From positions 1,302,001-1,366,000 of the forward strand of contig NZ_LYOY01000029.1 in assembly GCF_001653515.1 (NCBI RefSeq): 64,000 bases of DNA. Direction: 5' to 3'. A program made the translations under genes and the position numbers. Positions 20,630 to 30,237 of the stretch are shown here, piece by piece. Positions within the stretch are counted from its first letter, which is position 1; every line of letters starts with the position of its first letter. The notes below the pieces were generated by a model, which was not told the origin of the DNA, made no database searches, and saw only the letters and a list, made by a program, of their open reading frames with translations. The stretch comes from Streptomyces sp. ERV7 (GTDB lineage Bacteria > Actinomycetota > Actinomycetes > Streptomycetales > Streptomycetaceae).

Positions 20630-21778
20630 TTAGCTAATCGTTACCTGGCGTGACCTGGCACACAGCTCTCTCAAACCGCCGCCGGTCACGGGCGAGAGAA
20701 CACCTTCTTCGGTGACGATCGCCGTCACCAGCTCGGGCGGCGTCACATCGAACGCGGGGTTGTAGGCCTGCGTCCCCAGCGGCGCCACGGGCAGCCCGCC
20801 GCCGGTCCCCCACCCGACCGCGGAAACCTGCGGTCCGGTGAGCTCCGTCACCTCCTGCCCGGGTCGCTGCTCGACCTCGATCGCCGCCCCGTCGGGGGTT
20901 TCCAGATCCACCGTCGTGACCGGTGCCACCACGACGAACGGCACGTGGTGGTACTTGGCGAGCACGGCGAGGGGATAGCTCCCCACCTTGTTCGCCACCG
21001 ATCCGTCGGCAGCGATCCGGTCCGCACCGACCAGAACAGCGTCCACCTCCCCCGCTGCGAACAGCGAACCCGCAGCATTGTCGGTCAGCAAGCTGTACGC
21101 CATTCCACTGCGTGCCGCCTCGTACGCGGTCAGTCTGGCTCCTTGGAGCAGCGGCCGCGTCTCGTCCACCCACAGCCGCCGCAGCCGACCTGCCCGGTGC
21201 GCGGCCAGCGCCACCGCGAACGCGGTGCCCTCACCGCCGGACACCAGCCGCCCGGTGTTGCAGTGCGTGAGCACGCGGTGGCTGCCACCGGGCAGCAGCT
21301 CGTCGAGCAGGGCCAGGCCGTGCGCCGCCATCTTGGCACTGGCCTCCGCGTCCGCCCGGTGCAGGGCCTTCGCGGCCGCCAGGGCCGCCTCCCCCGCTGC
21401 CTGCGGACCCGCGCCCTTGTCGGCCGCCGCCTGATACGCCCCGAGCGCCAGCCGCACCCCGTACCCGAGGTTGACCGCGGTGGGCCGCGCCGCCGCCAGC
21501 AGAGCCGCGGCCTCCTGTACGTCGAAGCCGCGCACCCCGGCCAGCGCCACCCCGTAGGCCCCGGCGATACCCAGCAGCGGCGCCCCGCGGACGGCCAGCG
21601 TCTGGATGGCCCGCACCAGCCCCGGCACATCCGTGCAGACCAGCTCGACCTCCTCGGCCGGCAGGCGGGTCTGGTCGAGGAGCACCAGTACCGGCCCCTC
21701 CGGCGGCTCGTCCCAGCGAAGCTGTGCCAGTCCCGACGGCCCGGAGCCGACGGTGGATCGCACCTCGTGATCAGCCAT
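20630..21778 (-). CDS. mtnA: S-methyl-5-thioribose-1-phosphate isomerase
   Basis: MtnA converts 5-methylthioribose-1-phosphate to 5-methylthioribulose-1-phosphate in methionine salvage. The 382-residue protein carries the family signatures VRGAPLLGIAGAYGVAL, HCNTGRLV with the catalytic-site cysteine, LTDNAAGSLF, and VGADRIAADGSVANKVGSYP with the catalytic aspartate. The ATG at 21778 is chosen; the ribosome site (GGGCGG) is weak. It is the first gene of the likely mtnA-mtrA-mtrB-lpqB transcript. As the window stands, rRNA promoters at 22.8 kb point towards it, which is probably an effect of the seam at 22,104. Confidence 0.94.
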   Translation of the reverse strand: MADHEVRSTVGSGPSGLAQLRWDEPPEGPVLVLLDQTRLPAEEVELVCTDVPGLVRAIQTLAVRGAPLLGIAGAYGVALAGVRGFDVQEAAALLAAARPTAVNLGYGVRLALGAYQAAADKGAGPQAAGEAALAAAKALHRADAEASAKMAAHGLALLDELLPGGSHRVLTHCNTGRLVSGGEGTAFAVALAAHRAGRLRRLWVDETRPLLQGARLTAYEAARSGMAYSLLTDNAAGSLFAAGEVDAVLVGADRIAADGSVANKVGSYPLAVLAKYHHVPFVVVAPVTTVDLETPDGAAIEVEQRPGQEVTELTGPQVSAVGWGTGGGLPVAPLGTQAYNPAFDVTPPELVTAIVTEEGVLSPVTGGGLRELCARSRQVTIS

Positions 21779-21933
21779 CCGCCCAGTCTGCCCGGTGAGC
21801 CGCCGACAATTGAAGGTGCTAACGAGATACGGGGGCCGGTCCGCAGCCCGGGACCGCATGGCACGATGGCTGCCAACCCCAACGAGCCGGCTCGCCGAGC
21901 TGGTCCCACGACCAATCCACGAGGTGGACGACC

Positions 21934-22104
21934 GTGAACGACTCTCCGGGCTGGGCCTCGCCCGGATCGGCCCCCTCCGACGGCGAGGACTCCGGCACGC
22001 CCCGGCAGCCCGAGCCCTCCGACCGGGCCCGCGCGTCCTCGCAGTGGTCCCGGAACCAGCCTCCGGCGGGCCAGTGGTCGCCTCCGGCCGCCACCCCGGG
22101 CCAG
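21934..22104 (+). pseudogene. N-terminal fragment of a membrane protein (rest at 36,429)
   Basis: A GTG at 21934, preceded by GAGGTGG, opens a Pro/Ser/Gln-rich frame of 57 codons starting VNDSPGWASPGSAP and ending near PAATPGQ. The frame then runs into the reverse complement of 16S rRNA, so what follows is not protein-coding. From memory, this is the N-terminus of the streptomycete membrane protein (SCO3015 type) that lies divergent from mtnA. The matching C-terminal part begins at 36,429 in this window. The fragment is therefore half of one gene separated by a 14.3-kb misplaced block. Confidence 0.75.
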
Positions 22105-22334
22105 CCGCGGGCTCATCCTTCACCGCCGGAGCTTTCAACCCCCGCCCATGCAGGCAGGAGTATTATCCGGTATTAGACCCCGTTTCCAGGGCTTGTCCCA
22201 GAGTGAAGGGCAGATTGCCCACGTGTTACTCACCCGTTCGCCACTAATCCCCACCGAAGTGGTTCATCGTTCGACTTGCATGTGTTAAGCACGCCGCCAG
22301 CGTTCGTCCTGAGCCAGGATCAAACTCTCCATGA
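22104..22334 (-). rRNA. 16S rRNA, 5'-terminal fragment only (about 231 nt)
   Basis: Read on the minus strand from 22334, the sequence carries the mature 16S 5' end: GAGAGTTTGATCCTGGCTCA, then GACGAACGCTGGCGGCGTGC, ACACATGCAAGTCG, the ACTTCGGT helix tip, GTGAGTAACACGTGGGCAAT and GGTGAAGGATGAGCCCGCGG. Similarity ends abruptly around 22104, at about E. coli position 240. The remaining ~1.3 kb of 16S and all of 23S are absent from the window, although leader and promoters are intact. The 3' end of a 5S gene in the same orientation appears at 41,810. This is an incomplete gene at a sequence seam. Confidence 0.93.
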
Positions 22335-22590
22335 ATGTTTACCGGTAATCCGGTGCACACACACGAAAGAGCGGAACGAACCAGTCGGAATAAGACCAGT
22401 CGTCCTCAGCGTCCTCGCTGTGTTGTTGCCACCCGCAAGCGGATGGACTTTTCAAAGGAACCTCCAACCCGCCATCACTGGCAGGCCGGGGTTGTCAATC
22501 TGGCGTTGACTTTTGGCACGCTGTTGAGTTCTCAAGGTACGGACGCTTCCTTTGTTCCCGTTTCCGGGCCCTCCGGGCGCTTCCTTCGTT

Positions 22591-22687
22591 TCCGACTCTA
22601 TCAGATCTTTTCTCGACCCGATTTCCTCGGCGCTTTCCAGGTTTTCGCTTTCGCGTTTCCCTTTCCGGCGACTCCGACTCTATCAGA
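22591..22687. repeat. Direct repeat in the rrn leader
   Basis: TCCGACTCTATCAGA occurs exactly at 22591-22605 and again at 22673-22687, 82 bp apart (CTGATAGAGTCGGA on the transcribed sense). Such duplicated segments occur in the tandem-promoter region of Streptomyces rrn operons and may mark promoter -10 regions. Confidence 0.6.
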
Positions 22688-22774
22688 ATCATTTCGGCCG
22701 AGCTAATCGGCTTCGTGATTCGAATCCATCGGATTGGCTCTTCGGAAATTCAATTTCCGGTGTGAGCGAGAGAG

Positions 22775-22803
22775 ATACTAGCCAGTGCGCCCGAACCTGT
22801 CCA
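22775..22803 (-). promoter_or_regulatory. rrn promoter, TGGACA-17-TAGTAT
   Basis: On the minus strand TGGACA (22803-22798) is followed after 17 bases by TAGTAT (22780-22775). It fits a housekeeping-sigma promoter of the rRNA operon, about 440 nt upstream of the mature 16S 5' end. Confidence 0.6.
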
Positions 22804-22821
22804 GTCCGGCGCAACCGTTTG

Positions 22822-22850
22822 AATCTACCTCCCCACTCGAACCGTGTCAA
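22822..22850 (-). promoter_or_regulatory. rrn promoter, TTGACA-17-TAGATT
   Basis: On the minus strand a consensus TTGACA (22850-22845) is followed after exactly 17 bases by TAGATT (22827-22822). It is the best promoter match in the window and the upstream member of a tandem pair driving the rRNA operon. Confidence 0.7.
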
Positions 22851-22902
22851 CGGTTTTTGCGGGCGAAGAGGACAGTACCAGGTCAGAGGGGTCGTACGCA
22901 CA

Positions 22903-23910
22903 TCAGGCGGCCGTGGGAAGGCCGGCGCTGCGGTCCGGTTCGTCGACGTCGCCCGTCTCGCCCTCACGTACCGCTCGGCCGCCGAGGACGTACACGTAGA
23001 CGAGAAATGCCAGCTCGGCGGCGATGCCGATGGTGATGCGGGCCCAGGTGGGGAGGCCGGACGGCGTGACGAAGGCTTCGATCAAGCCTGAGACGAACAG
23101 GACCAGGGCCAGGCCGATGGCCATGCCGAGGGCGGCGCGGCCCTCTTCGGCGAGGGCGTCACGGCGGGTGCGCGGGCCGGGGTCGATGACCGTCCAACCA
23201 AGGCGTAGCCCTGTACCCGCGGCTACGAAGACAGCCGTCAGTTCCAGAAGGCCGTGCGGGAGGATCAGGCCGAGGAAGGTGTCGAGGCGGCCGGCCGAGG
23301 ACATGAGGCCGATGCCCACGCCAAGGTTCAGCATGTTGGAGAAGAGGACCCACAGGACCGGCAGGCCCAGGAAGGCGCCCAGGACCAGGCACATCGCGGC
23401 TGCCTGGGCGTTGTTCGTCCAGACCTGGGCCGCGAAGGAGGCTGCGGGGTGGCTTGAGTAGTACGTCTCGTACTCACCACCGGGTCGCGTCATGTCCCTG
23501 AGCGTCTCCGGAGCGGCGATCGACGACTGGACCTCGGGGTGGGTGCCGATCCACCAGCCGATGATCGCGGCCAGGGCGGTCGAGAGCAGGGCCGCCGGAA
23601 TCCACCATCTACGCGCGCGATAGACGGCTGCCGGGAAGCCGACGGTCAGGAAACGGGCGGCGTCGCGCCAGGATGCTCGACGGGTACCGGTCACCGTAGC
23701 GCGGGCACGGGCGACGAGCTGGGTGAGACGGGCCGTGAGCTGCGGGTCCGGCGTCGCGGACTGTATCTGTGAGAGATGCGTCGACGTGCGCTGGTAGAGG
23801 GCGACGAGTTCGTCGGCCTCCGCTCCGGTCAGGCGGCGGCCACGGCGCAGCAGCTGTTCGAGTCGGTCCCACTCAAGATGGTGGGCGGTGACGAAGACGT
23901 CGAGGTCCAT
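22903..23910 (-). CDS. SpoIIM/DUF95-family membrane protein
   Basis: The 335-residue protein is a stage II sporulation protein M-type integral membrane protein. The N-terminal ~95 residues are soluble (MDLDVFVTAHHLEWDRLEQL, a typical start). Five hydrophobic segments follow, including WWIPAALLSTALAAIIGWWI, AMCLVLGAFLGLPVLWVLFS, GLILPHGLLELTAVFVAAG and the C-terminal ITIGIAAELAFLVYVYVL. The NNAQAAAMCLVLGAFLG and PHGLLEL patterns are family hallmarks. It pairs divergently with an RDD protein; in actinobacteria this pair sits with MoxR-DUF58-DUF4129 genes, which here lie 14 kb away beyond a seam. The function is not established. Confidence 0.88.
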   Translation of the reverse strand: MDLDVFVTAHHLEWDRLEQLLRRGRRLTGAEADELVALYQRTSTHLSQIQSATPDPQLTARLTQLVARARATVTGTRRASWRDAARFLTVGFPAAVYRARRWWIPAALLSTALAAIIGWWIGTHPEVQSSIAAPETLRDMTRPGGEYETYYSSHPAASFAAQVWTNNAQAAAMCLVLGAFLGLPVLWVLFSNMLNLGVGIGLMSSAGRLDTFLGLILPHGLLELTAVFVAAGTGLRLGWTVIDPGPRTRRDALAEEGRAALGMAIGLALVLFVSGLIEAFVTPSGLPTWARITIGIAAELAFLVYVYVLGGRAVREGETGDVDEPDRSAGLPTAA

Positions 23911-24074
23911 GGTCGGCTGCTGCTCCAGGCACTGGGTGCGTACGGTCCGTACTACTGCGGCGCGCTGCGGGCCAGCTTGGCAGACTGAGCTTTCCGAGGG
24001 TCGGGGAAGGTCGCCGCTTCGGCGGCCTTGGCAGAGGGCGTCGCTTCGACGGTGACGGTGAAGGGTGGGTACCG

Positions 24075-25025
24075 GTGAGTGCGCTGGTCACGGGGGATGC
24101 GGTCGTGCTGGGCTTGCGGCCCGCGCGGCTGCCCAGTCGCGCGCTCGCGCTCCTCATCGACATGGCCGTGGCCTGGGCTGCCTACTTGATCGTGTCCTTT
24201 GCCCTGCTGCTGGCCACCGCTTCCCTCGACGATGCCGCGCAGGCAGCGATAGCCGTCGCCCTGTTCGTTCTCGTACTCGTGGGAGCGCCCATAGCGGTCG
24301 AGACGCTGACGCACGGGCGGTCGTTGGGGAAGGTCGCGTGCGGCCTGCGGGTGGTGCGCGACGACGGCGGGCCGATCCGCTTCCGGCACGCGCTCGTGCG
24401 CGGGGCCATGGGCGTCGTGGAGATCCTGCTGACCTTCGGGGTCGTCGCCTGTATCGCGTCGCTGGTTTCGGGCCGGGGGCGGCGGATCGGGGATGTGTTC
24501 GCGGGGACCCTGGTCGTGCGGGAGAGGGTGCCGGCCGGTCGGGCCGCTGCCGTGCCGCCTCCTCCGCCCTGGCTGATGGGACGTTTCTCCGGGCTCGATC
24601 TGTCGGGGGTGCCGGACGCGCTGTGGTTGGCCGTACGGCAGTACCTGACCCGGATGGGGCAGCTCGACGCTCAGGTGAGCTGGACGATGGCGGTCCGGCT
24701 GGCCGACGACCTGGTGGCGCGGACGGGGGCGCCGGCGCCAGCGGGTGTGCCTCCGGCCGCGTATCTGGCGGCGGTCATGGCCGAGCGGCAGGCGCGGGAC
24801 GCGAGGCGGACGTTCGGGGCGCCCCAGGGTGCGGCGCACGTCCCGGCCGCGCCCGGCTGGATCGCGGCTCCCCCGCATAAGCCGTCCGCGACTGCTCCGT
24901 TCAGTTCCGCGCCCGCCACTTCCGCTCCGTCCACCTCCACACAGTCCGGCCCCTCGGCAGCGACGCAGGAGCCCGCGCCCGAACCCGATATCCGGTCCGG
25001 CACCGGCTTCGTACCGCCCGCCTGA
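24075..25025 (+). CDS. RDD-family membrane protein
   Basis: The 316-residue protein has an N-terminal RDD domain (about residues 12-150). The arginine and aspartate of the motif lie in SRALALLIDMAVAWAAYLIV, followed by two further hydrophobic segments around LFVLVLVGAPIAVETLTHGR, the GRSLGKVACGLRVVRDDG loop and VVACIASLVSGRGRRIGDVF. The C-terminal half is soluble and ends in a Pro/Ala/Thr/Ser-rich tail. The start is a GTG at 24075. Some RDD proteins have been linked to ion transport, but the substrate is unknown here. It is divergent from the SpoIIM-like gene. Confidence 0.87.
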   Translation: MSALVTGDAVVLGLRPARLPSRALALLIDMAVAWAAYLIVSFALLLATASLDDAAQAAIAVALFVLVLVGAPIAVETLTHGRSLGKVACGLRVVRDDGGPIRFRHALVRGAMGVVEILLTFGVVACIASLVSGRGRRIGDVFAGTLVVRERVPAGRAAAVPPPPPWLMGRFSGLDLSGVPDALWLAVRQYLTRMGQLDAQVSWTMAVRLADDLVARTGAPAPAGVPPAAYLAAVMAERQARDARRTFGAPQGAAHVPAAPGWIAAPPHKPSATAPFSSAPATSAPSTSTQSGPSAATQEPAPEPDIRSGTGFVPPA

Positions 25026-25109
25026 ATCACCGGGCCCGATCCTTCGGCCCATCTCTCCCGTCAAGGCCACCTGGCCGGATGCCTGCCCGGCCCGGCCGCA
25101 GGGCTACGT

Positions 25110-25727
25110 CTACGGCGTCCAGGCCGTCGGCGGGCTTTCGAGCGATTCGAGCTCGATTCCGGGAGCCGCGAGGACCACGTCACCGGCGATGTGGACGACG
25201 TGCTGTTCGCCCGTGTCCAGGGCGCTGACCTGGTACTCGTCCACGGTCAGGGGGCCGTTGTCAGTGGCGTGCGCTTCACTGTTCACCAAGGCCCAGGACT
25301 GGTCGAGGGTGCGGGGTGCCAGGACCGGGTCGGTGAAGGCGACGAGGCGTACGCGGGTCGCGGAGGAACCGGGGGTGAGGCGCAGCAGACGTGACGTGGC
25401 GACGAGGAATGCCGGGGATGTGCCGGTGAAGGCGTGGGCGGGGACGTTGCCTTCGGTGGCGTGAGTGCCGGTGGGGTCGGTGCGGACCCAGGTGACGCCG
25501 TCGAGGGCGGCACCGCGCACCTGCCAGCCGCCGGCGTGGAGTTCGAGGCGGATGGGGCGGCCGAGGTCGTCGAGTGCGAGGTCGACAGAGCCGGCGGGGT
25601 CGCCGGAGGGGGTGGTGAGCTGGGAGACGTAGCGCCAGCCGGAGGGGCCGGGCGCGCAGTGGAAGTGTTCTTCGCCGAGGGGGGTGTGGTCGTGCGGATC
25701 GTGAAGCGAATACCGGCCGCGGGGCAT
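25110..25727 (-). CDS. Conserved hypothetical protein (streptomycete)
   Basis: The 205-residue soluble protein begins MPRGRYSLHDPHDHTPLGEE and contains HFHCAPGPSGWRYVSQLTTP, GGWQVRGAALDGVTWVRTDP and the C-terminal VVHIAGDVVLAAPGIELESL. It is rich in beta-strand patterns and has no signal peptide, membrane segment or catalytic motif I recognise. It is convergent with the RDD gene (84 bp) and lies between it and ahcY, a position conserved in streptomycetes as I recall it. No function is assigned. Confidence 0.75.
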   Translation of the reverse strand: MPRGRYSLHDPHDHTPLGEEHFHCAPGPSGWRYVSQLTTPSGDPAGSVDLALDDLGRPIRLELHAGGWQVRGAALDGVTWVRTDPTGTHATEGNVPAHAFTGTSPAFLVATSRLLRLTPGSSATRVRLVAFTDPVLAPRTLDQSWALVNSEAHATDNGPLTVDEYQVSALDTGEQHVVHIAGDVVLAAPGIELESLESPPTAWTP

Positions 25728-25784
25728 GGGGTCCTGTGGTCCTCGGGGGCGTAGGGGTGGACCGTTGTACGGAGCGGGGTACGG

Positions 25785-25819
25785 GGCAGGCCCCCGGCAC
25801 GGGGGTCCGGGGGCCTGCC
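25785..25819 (-). terminator. Perfect 13-bp hairpin after ahcY
   Basis: GGCAGGCCCCCGG and CCGGGGGCCTGCC pair perfectly around a 9-base loop, 84 bp past the ahcY stop. No T-run follows on the minus strand, which is usual for Streptomyces terminators. Confidence 0.65.
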
Positions 25820-25839
25820 TTGTACCGCTGCTCTCGGTA

Positions 25840-25877
25840 CTACGTTCTGGGTACCGCTCTACGTTCTCGGTACCGCT
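25840..25877. repeat. Two tandem 19-bp repeats
   Basis: CTACGTTCTGGGTACCGCT (25840-25858) is followed directly by CTACGTTCTCGGTACCGCT (25859-25877), with one mismatch. A partial third copy lies just upstream (CTCTCGGTAC). The repeats lie between the ahcY stop and its terminator hairpin, so they are in the mRNA 3' end. Confidence 0.65.
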
Positions 25878-25902
25878 GCCGCTGAGTCCGTGAGGTACGG
25901 AA

Positions 25903-27543
<1,641 letters not shown>

Positions 27544-27855
27544 TCACAGCGCAGTCCGTCGGAGGCCCTCTCTCCCTCGGCCGGTGCGCGTGGCGTACCG
27601 ACCGACCGCCATCAGCAGCGACGTCTGGCTCTGGTCACGAATCTACACCGATCGGCCCAGCCGCCCCCAGCCCGGCCCGGATGGCGAGGGGGCGAAATCC
27701 AGGGGCGAGAGCCTCCCCAAAGGGGTCTTTCGGACTTCTGATGCGGTGGGCGCTCCTGGACACGGAGTTCCGGGCCCGATCGGCCCGTACGCGCGTGGGG
27801 CTCCGGGCGCGGGGTGCATAACCCGCCCCCGTAGACGCGTGACCCCGTAAAACAT

Positions 27856-27892
27856 GCGGGCGGGCCGGGAAACCTCATCCCGGTCCGCCCGC
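27856..27892 (-). terminator. 14-bp hairpin after the cation exporter gene
   Basis: GCGGGCGGGCCGGG and CCCGGTCCGCCCGC pair with a single G:T position around a 9-base loop, starting 16 bp past the stop of the leftward cation exporter gene. Confidence 0.65.
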
Positions 27893-27907
27893 ACCTTCAC
27901 TCGCCCG

Positions 27908-28873
27908 TCAGTGACCCGTACCCCCCGGCGTAGCCGCCGGGTCCGGGCCCGCCGCGGCTTCTGCCGCGCTGTAGATGTCCGGTTCCAGGTAGATCACCCG
28001 GGCGATCGGGACCGCCTCGCGGATGCGGGCCTCGGCCGCATTGATGGCGTGGGCGACCTCCGCCGCCGTGTCGTCGTGCTCGACGGCGATCTTCGCCGCG
28101 ACCAGCAGTTCTTCCGGGCCCAGGTGCAGCGTGCGCATGTGGATGACGGAAGTGACGGTGTCGCCGTCGACGATCGCGGTGCGGATCTTCGCCACCTCCT
28201 CCGTACCGGCCGCCTCGCCGAGCAGGAGGGATTTGGTCTCGACCGCCAGGATGAGGGCGATCAGGATCAGCAGCACGCCGATGCAGAGGGTGCCGACGCC
28301 GTCCCAGACGCCGTCGTCGGTGGCCAGCGCGAGACCCACGCCGCCGAGGGCGAGGACGAGTCCGATGAGCGCGCCGAGGTCCTCAAGGAGGACGACGGGC
28401 AGCTCGGGGGCCTTCGCCCGGCGTACGAACTGCGACCAGGAGAGCGAGCCGCGCGTCTCGTTCGACTCCTTGATGGCCGTACGGAAGGAGAAGCCCTCCG
28501 CGATGATCGCGAAGACCAGGACGCCGACGGGCCAGTACCAGGCCTCGATCTCGTGCGGGTGCTTGATCTTCTCGTAGCCCTCGTAGACGGCGAACATGCC
28601 ACCCACCGAGAACAGCACGATCGAGACCAGGAAGGCGTAGATGTAGCGCTCGCGGCCGTAGCCGAAGGGGTGTTGGGGCGTCGCCTCACGCTGCGCCTTC
28701 TTGCCGCCGAGCAGCAGCAGGCCCTGGTTGCCGGAGTCGGCCAGCGAGTGGACGCTCTCCGCGAGCATCGACGACGAACCGCTGAAGAGGAACGCCACGA
28801 ACTTGGCTGCCGCGATCGCGAGGTTGGCGCCGAGCGCCGCCACGATCGCCTTGGTTCCGCCTGACGCACTCAT
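27908..28873 (-). CDS. Cation diffusion facilitator family transporter
   Basis: The 321-residue protein is a CDF exporter, which uses proton exchange to expel divalent metals such as zinc. TM2 contains the metal-site pattern SVHSLADSGNQ, and a second site with the paired acidic residues is in LLEDLGALIGL. Further hydrophobic segments include ERYIYAFLVSIVLFSVGGMF, YWPVGVLVFAIIAEGFSF and TLCIGVLLILIALILAVETK. The soluble C-terminal domain begins about residue 210 (LLLGEAAGTEEVAKIRTAIV). The ATG at 28873 is chosen because the preceding 20 codons of the open frame lack similarity. The metal cannot be assigned; the first half of the TM2 motif (HSLAD) is shared by zinc- and iron-type members. Confidence 0.9.
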   Translation of the reverse strand: MSASGGTKAIVAALGANLAIAAAKFVAFLFSGSSSMLAESVHSLADSGNQGLLLLGGKKAQREATPQHPFGYGRERYIYAFLVSIVLFSVGGMFAVYEGYEKIKHPHEIEAWYWPVGVLVFAIIAEGFSFRTAIKESNETRGSLSWSQFVRRAKAPELPVVLLEDLGALIGLVLALGGVGLALATDDGVWDGVGTLCIGVLLILIALILAVETKSLLLGEAAGTEEVAKIRTAIVDGDTVTSVIHMRTLHLGPEELLVAAKIAVEHDDTAAEVAHAINAAEARIREAVPIARVIYLEPDIYSAAEAAAGPDPAATPGGTGH

Positions 28874-28942
28874 ACGTGCACGTGTTCCCTTCGTCGGTGT
28901 CGCGGCTGCCCGGGTGCCGCCATACGGCCGCACATTGTTGCA

Positions 28943-30109
28943 TCAGGCCACGACAGTGGCGCGAAAAGCAGTGCCCGTTCCGGACAGTTCGGCCTTTTCG
29001 CCCGCCCGGACGAAGGCTGCCTGGCCGGGGGCGAGTCGCAGGTCATCGAGTTCCACGGCGCCGGCGGTGCACAGCACGATCTGCGGGGTCGCGGCCGTCA
29101 GGTCCGTCGGAGCCCCGCCTTCCGCGCGTACGAAACGGGAGAGGCGGAACTCGTCGATCGGGGTGTCGTAGAGCTCCTCGCCGGTCTCCGACGCCTCGGG
29201 GCGCAGCACCCCGGGGTCGGTGGCCTCGAAGCGGACGACCCTGAGGAGTTCGGGGACGTCCACGTGCTTGGGGGTCAGGCCGCAGCGCAGCACGTTGTCC
29301 GAATTGGCCATGATCTCCACGCCCATGCCGCTCAGATACGCGTGCGGGACGCCGGCGCCGAGGAACAGGGCCTCGCCGGGCTGGAGTCGGACGTGATTGA
29401 GGAGCATGGCCGCGATGACGCCCGGGTCGCCCGGGAAGTGGTGGGCGAGCGTGGCACAGGCCCGGTAGGGATCGCCGCCGAGGCGCTCACAGGCCGCCGC
29501 GGCCTCGGCCACCGTCGCCGCCATCTCCTGTGGATCCGCGGACAGTACGGCCGTGAGGACCTCGCGCAGCGCCGCCTCCTCGGGGTGGGCGCGCAGAAGG
29601 TCCACATACGGCTTGAGGGAGTCCACGTCGAGCGCGGCGAGAAGATCCGCGGATTCTTCCGGAGCCCGGAACCCGCACAGGCCTTCGAACGTTGTCAAGG
29701 CACAGATCAGTTCGGGCTTGTAGTTGGCGTCCTTGTAGTTGCGGTGCGGGGCGCCGAGCGGAACGCCCGCGCTCTCCTCGTCCGCGTAACCCCGCTGCGC
29801 CTGGGCGAGATCGGGATGTACCTGAAGCGAAAGGGGGGCGCCTGCCGCCAGCACTTTGAGGAGGAAGGGAAGACGGGGGCCGAACTTGGCGACGGCCGCG
29901 TCACCGAGCTCCGTCGTCGGGTCCGCTGCGATGACGTCGGAGAGCGGAGTCTCACCCGCACCCCGGTCGATACGGGACGGGGCGCCCGGATGCGCACCCA
30001 TCCACATCTCGGCCTGGGGCTCGCCGGTGGGGTCGGTGCCGAGCAGTTCCGGGATCAGCGTCGTGGAGCCCCAGGCGTAGGGGCGCACGGTGTTGGCGAG
30101 ACGGTCCAT
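28943..30109 (-). CDS. manA: Mannose-6-phosphate isomerase, class I
   Basis: ManA interconverts fructose-6-phosphate and mannose-6-phosphate, the entry to GDP-mannose and mannosylated glycolipids. The 388-residue protein has the cupin-fold zinc site: LSLQVHPDLAQA, YKPELICALTTFEGLCGFR and the C-terminal HAYLSGMGVEIMANSDNVLRCGLTPKHVDV, including the catalytic arginine region. The ATG at 30109 begins the family start MDRLANTVRPYAWGS. It is followed by the cation exporter and preceded by the SIS gene, Trm112 and manB, all leftward. The cluster is a mannose-activation unit. Confidence 0.95.
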   Translation of the reverse strand: MDRLANTVRPYAWGSTTLIPELLGTDPTGEPQAEMWMGAHPGAPSRIDRGAGETPLSDVIAADPTTELGDAAVAKFGPRLPFLLKVLAAGAPLSLQVHPDLAQAQRGYADEESAGVPLGAPHRNYKDANYKPELICALTTFEGLCGFRAPEESADLLAALDVDSLKPYVDLLRAHPEEAALREVLTAVLSADPQEMAATVAEAAAACERLGGDPYRACATLAHHFPGDPGVIAAMLLNHVRLQPGEALFLGAGVPHAYLSGMGVEIMANSDNVLRCGLTPKHVDVPELLRVVRFEATDPGVLRPEASETGEELYDTPIDEFRLSRFVRAEGGAPTDLTAATPQIVLCTAGAVELDDLRLAPGQAAFVRAGEKAELSGTGTAFRATVVA

Positions 30110-30237
30110 GGTTCGCGTGATCTCTTTCGCGTGGTCTCGTACGGATACGGGTGCGGTCGCCGCGTACCGCGCGCGTGCCCCGGCAGCGGTCGGCCTCGGT
30201 CATTTCGACGTCGGCATCGCACTGCGACGGCGGCGCC

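Larger units (their letters stand above)
22335..22902 (-). promoter_or_regulatory. rRNA operon promoter and leader region
   Basis: This AT-richer stretch precedes the 16S 5' end and looks like a streptomycete rrn leader. On the minus strand it contains two promoter-like pairs (given separately), a direct repeat, and the conserved leader segment CTTGAGAACTCAACAGCGTG followed by CCAAAAGTCAACGCCAGAT. That segment is typical of the antitermination and processing leader of Streptomyces rrn operons. No protein-coding gene is evident; spoIIM-type gene 22903-23910 ends just upstream. Confidence 0.8.

Noticed and set aside
22710..22740. tRNA gene suggested by GATTCGAATCC
   Set aside because: No acceptor or anticodon stems can be built around it; it lies in the rRNA leader.
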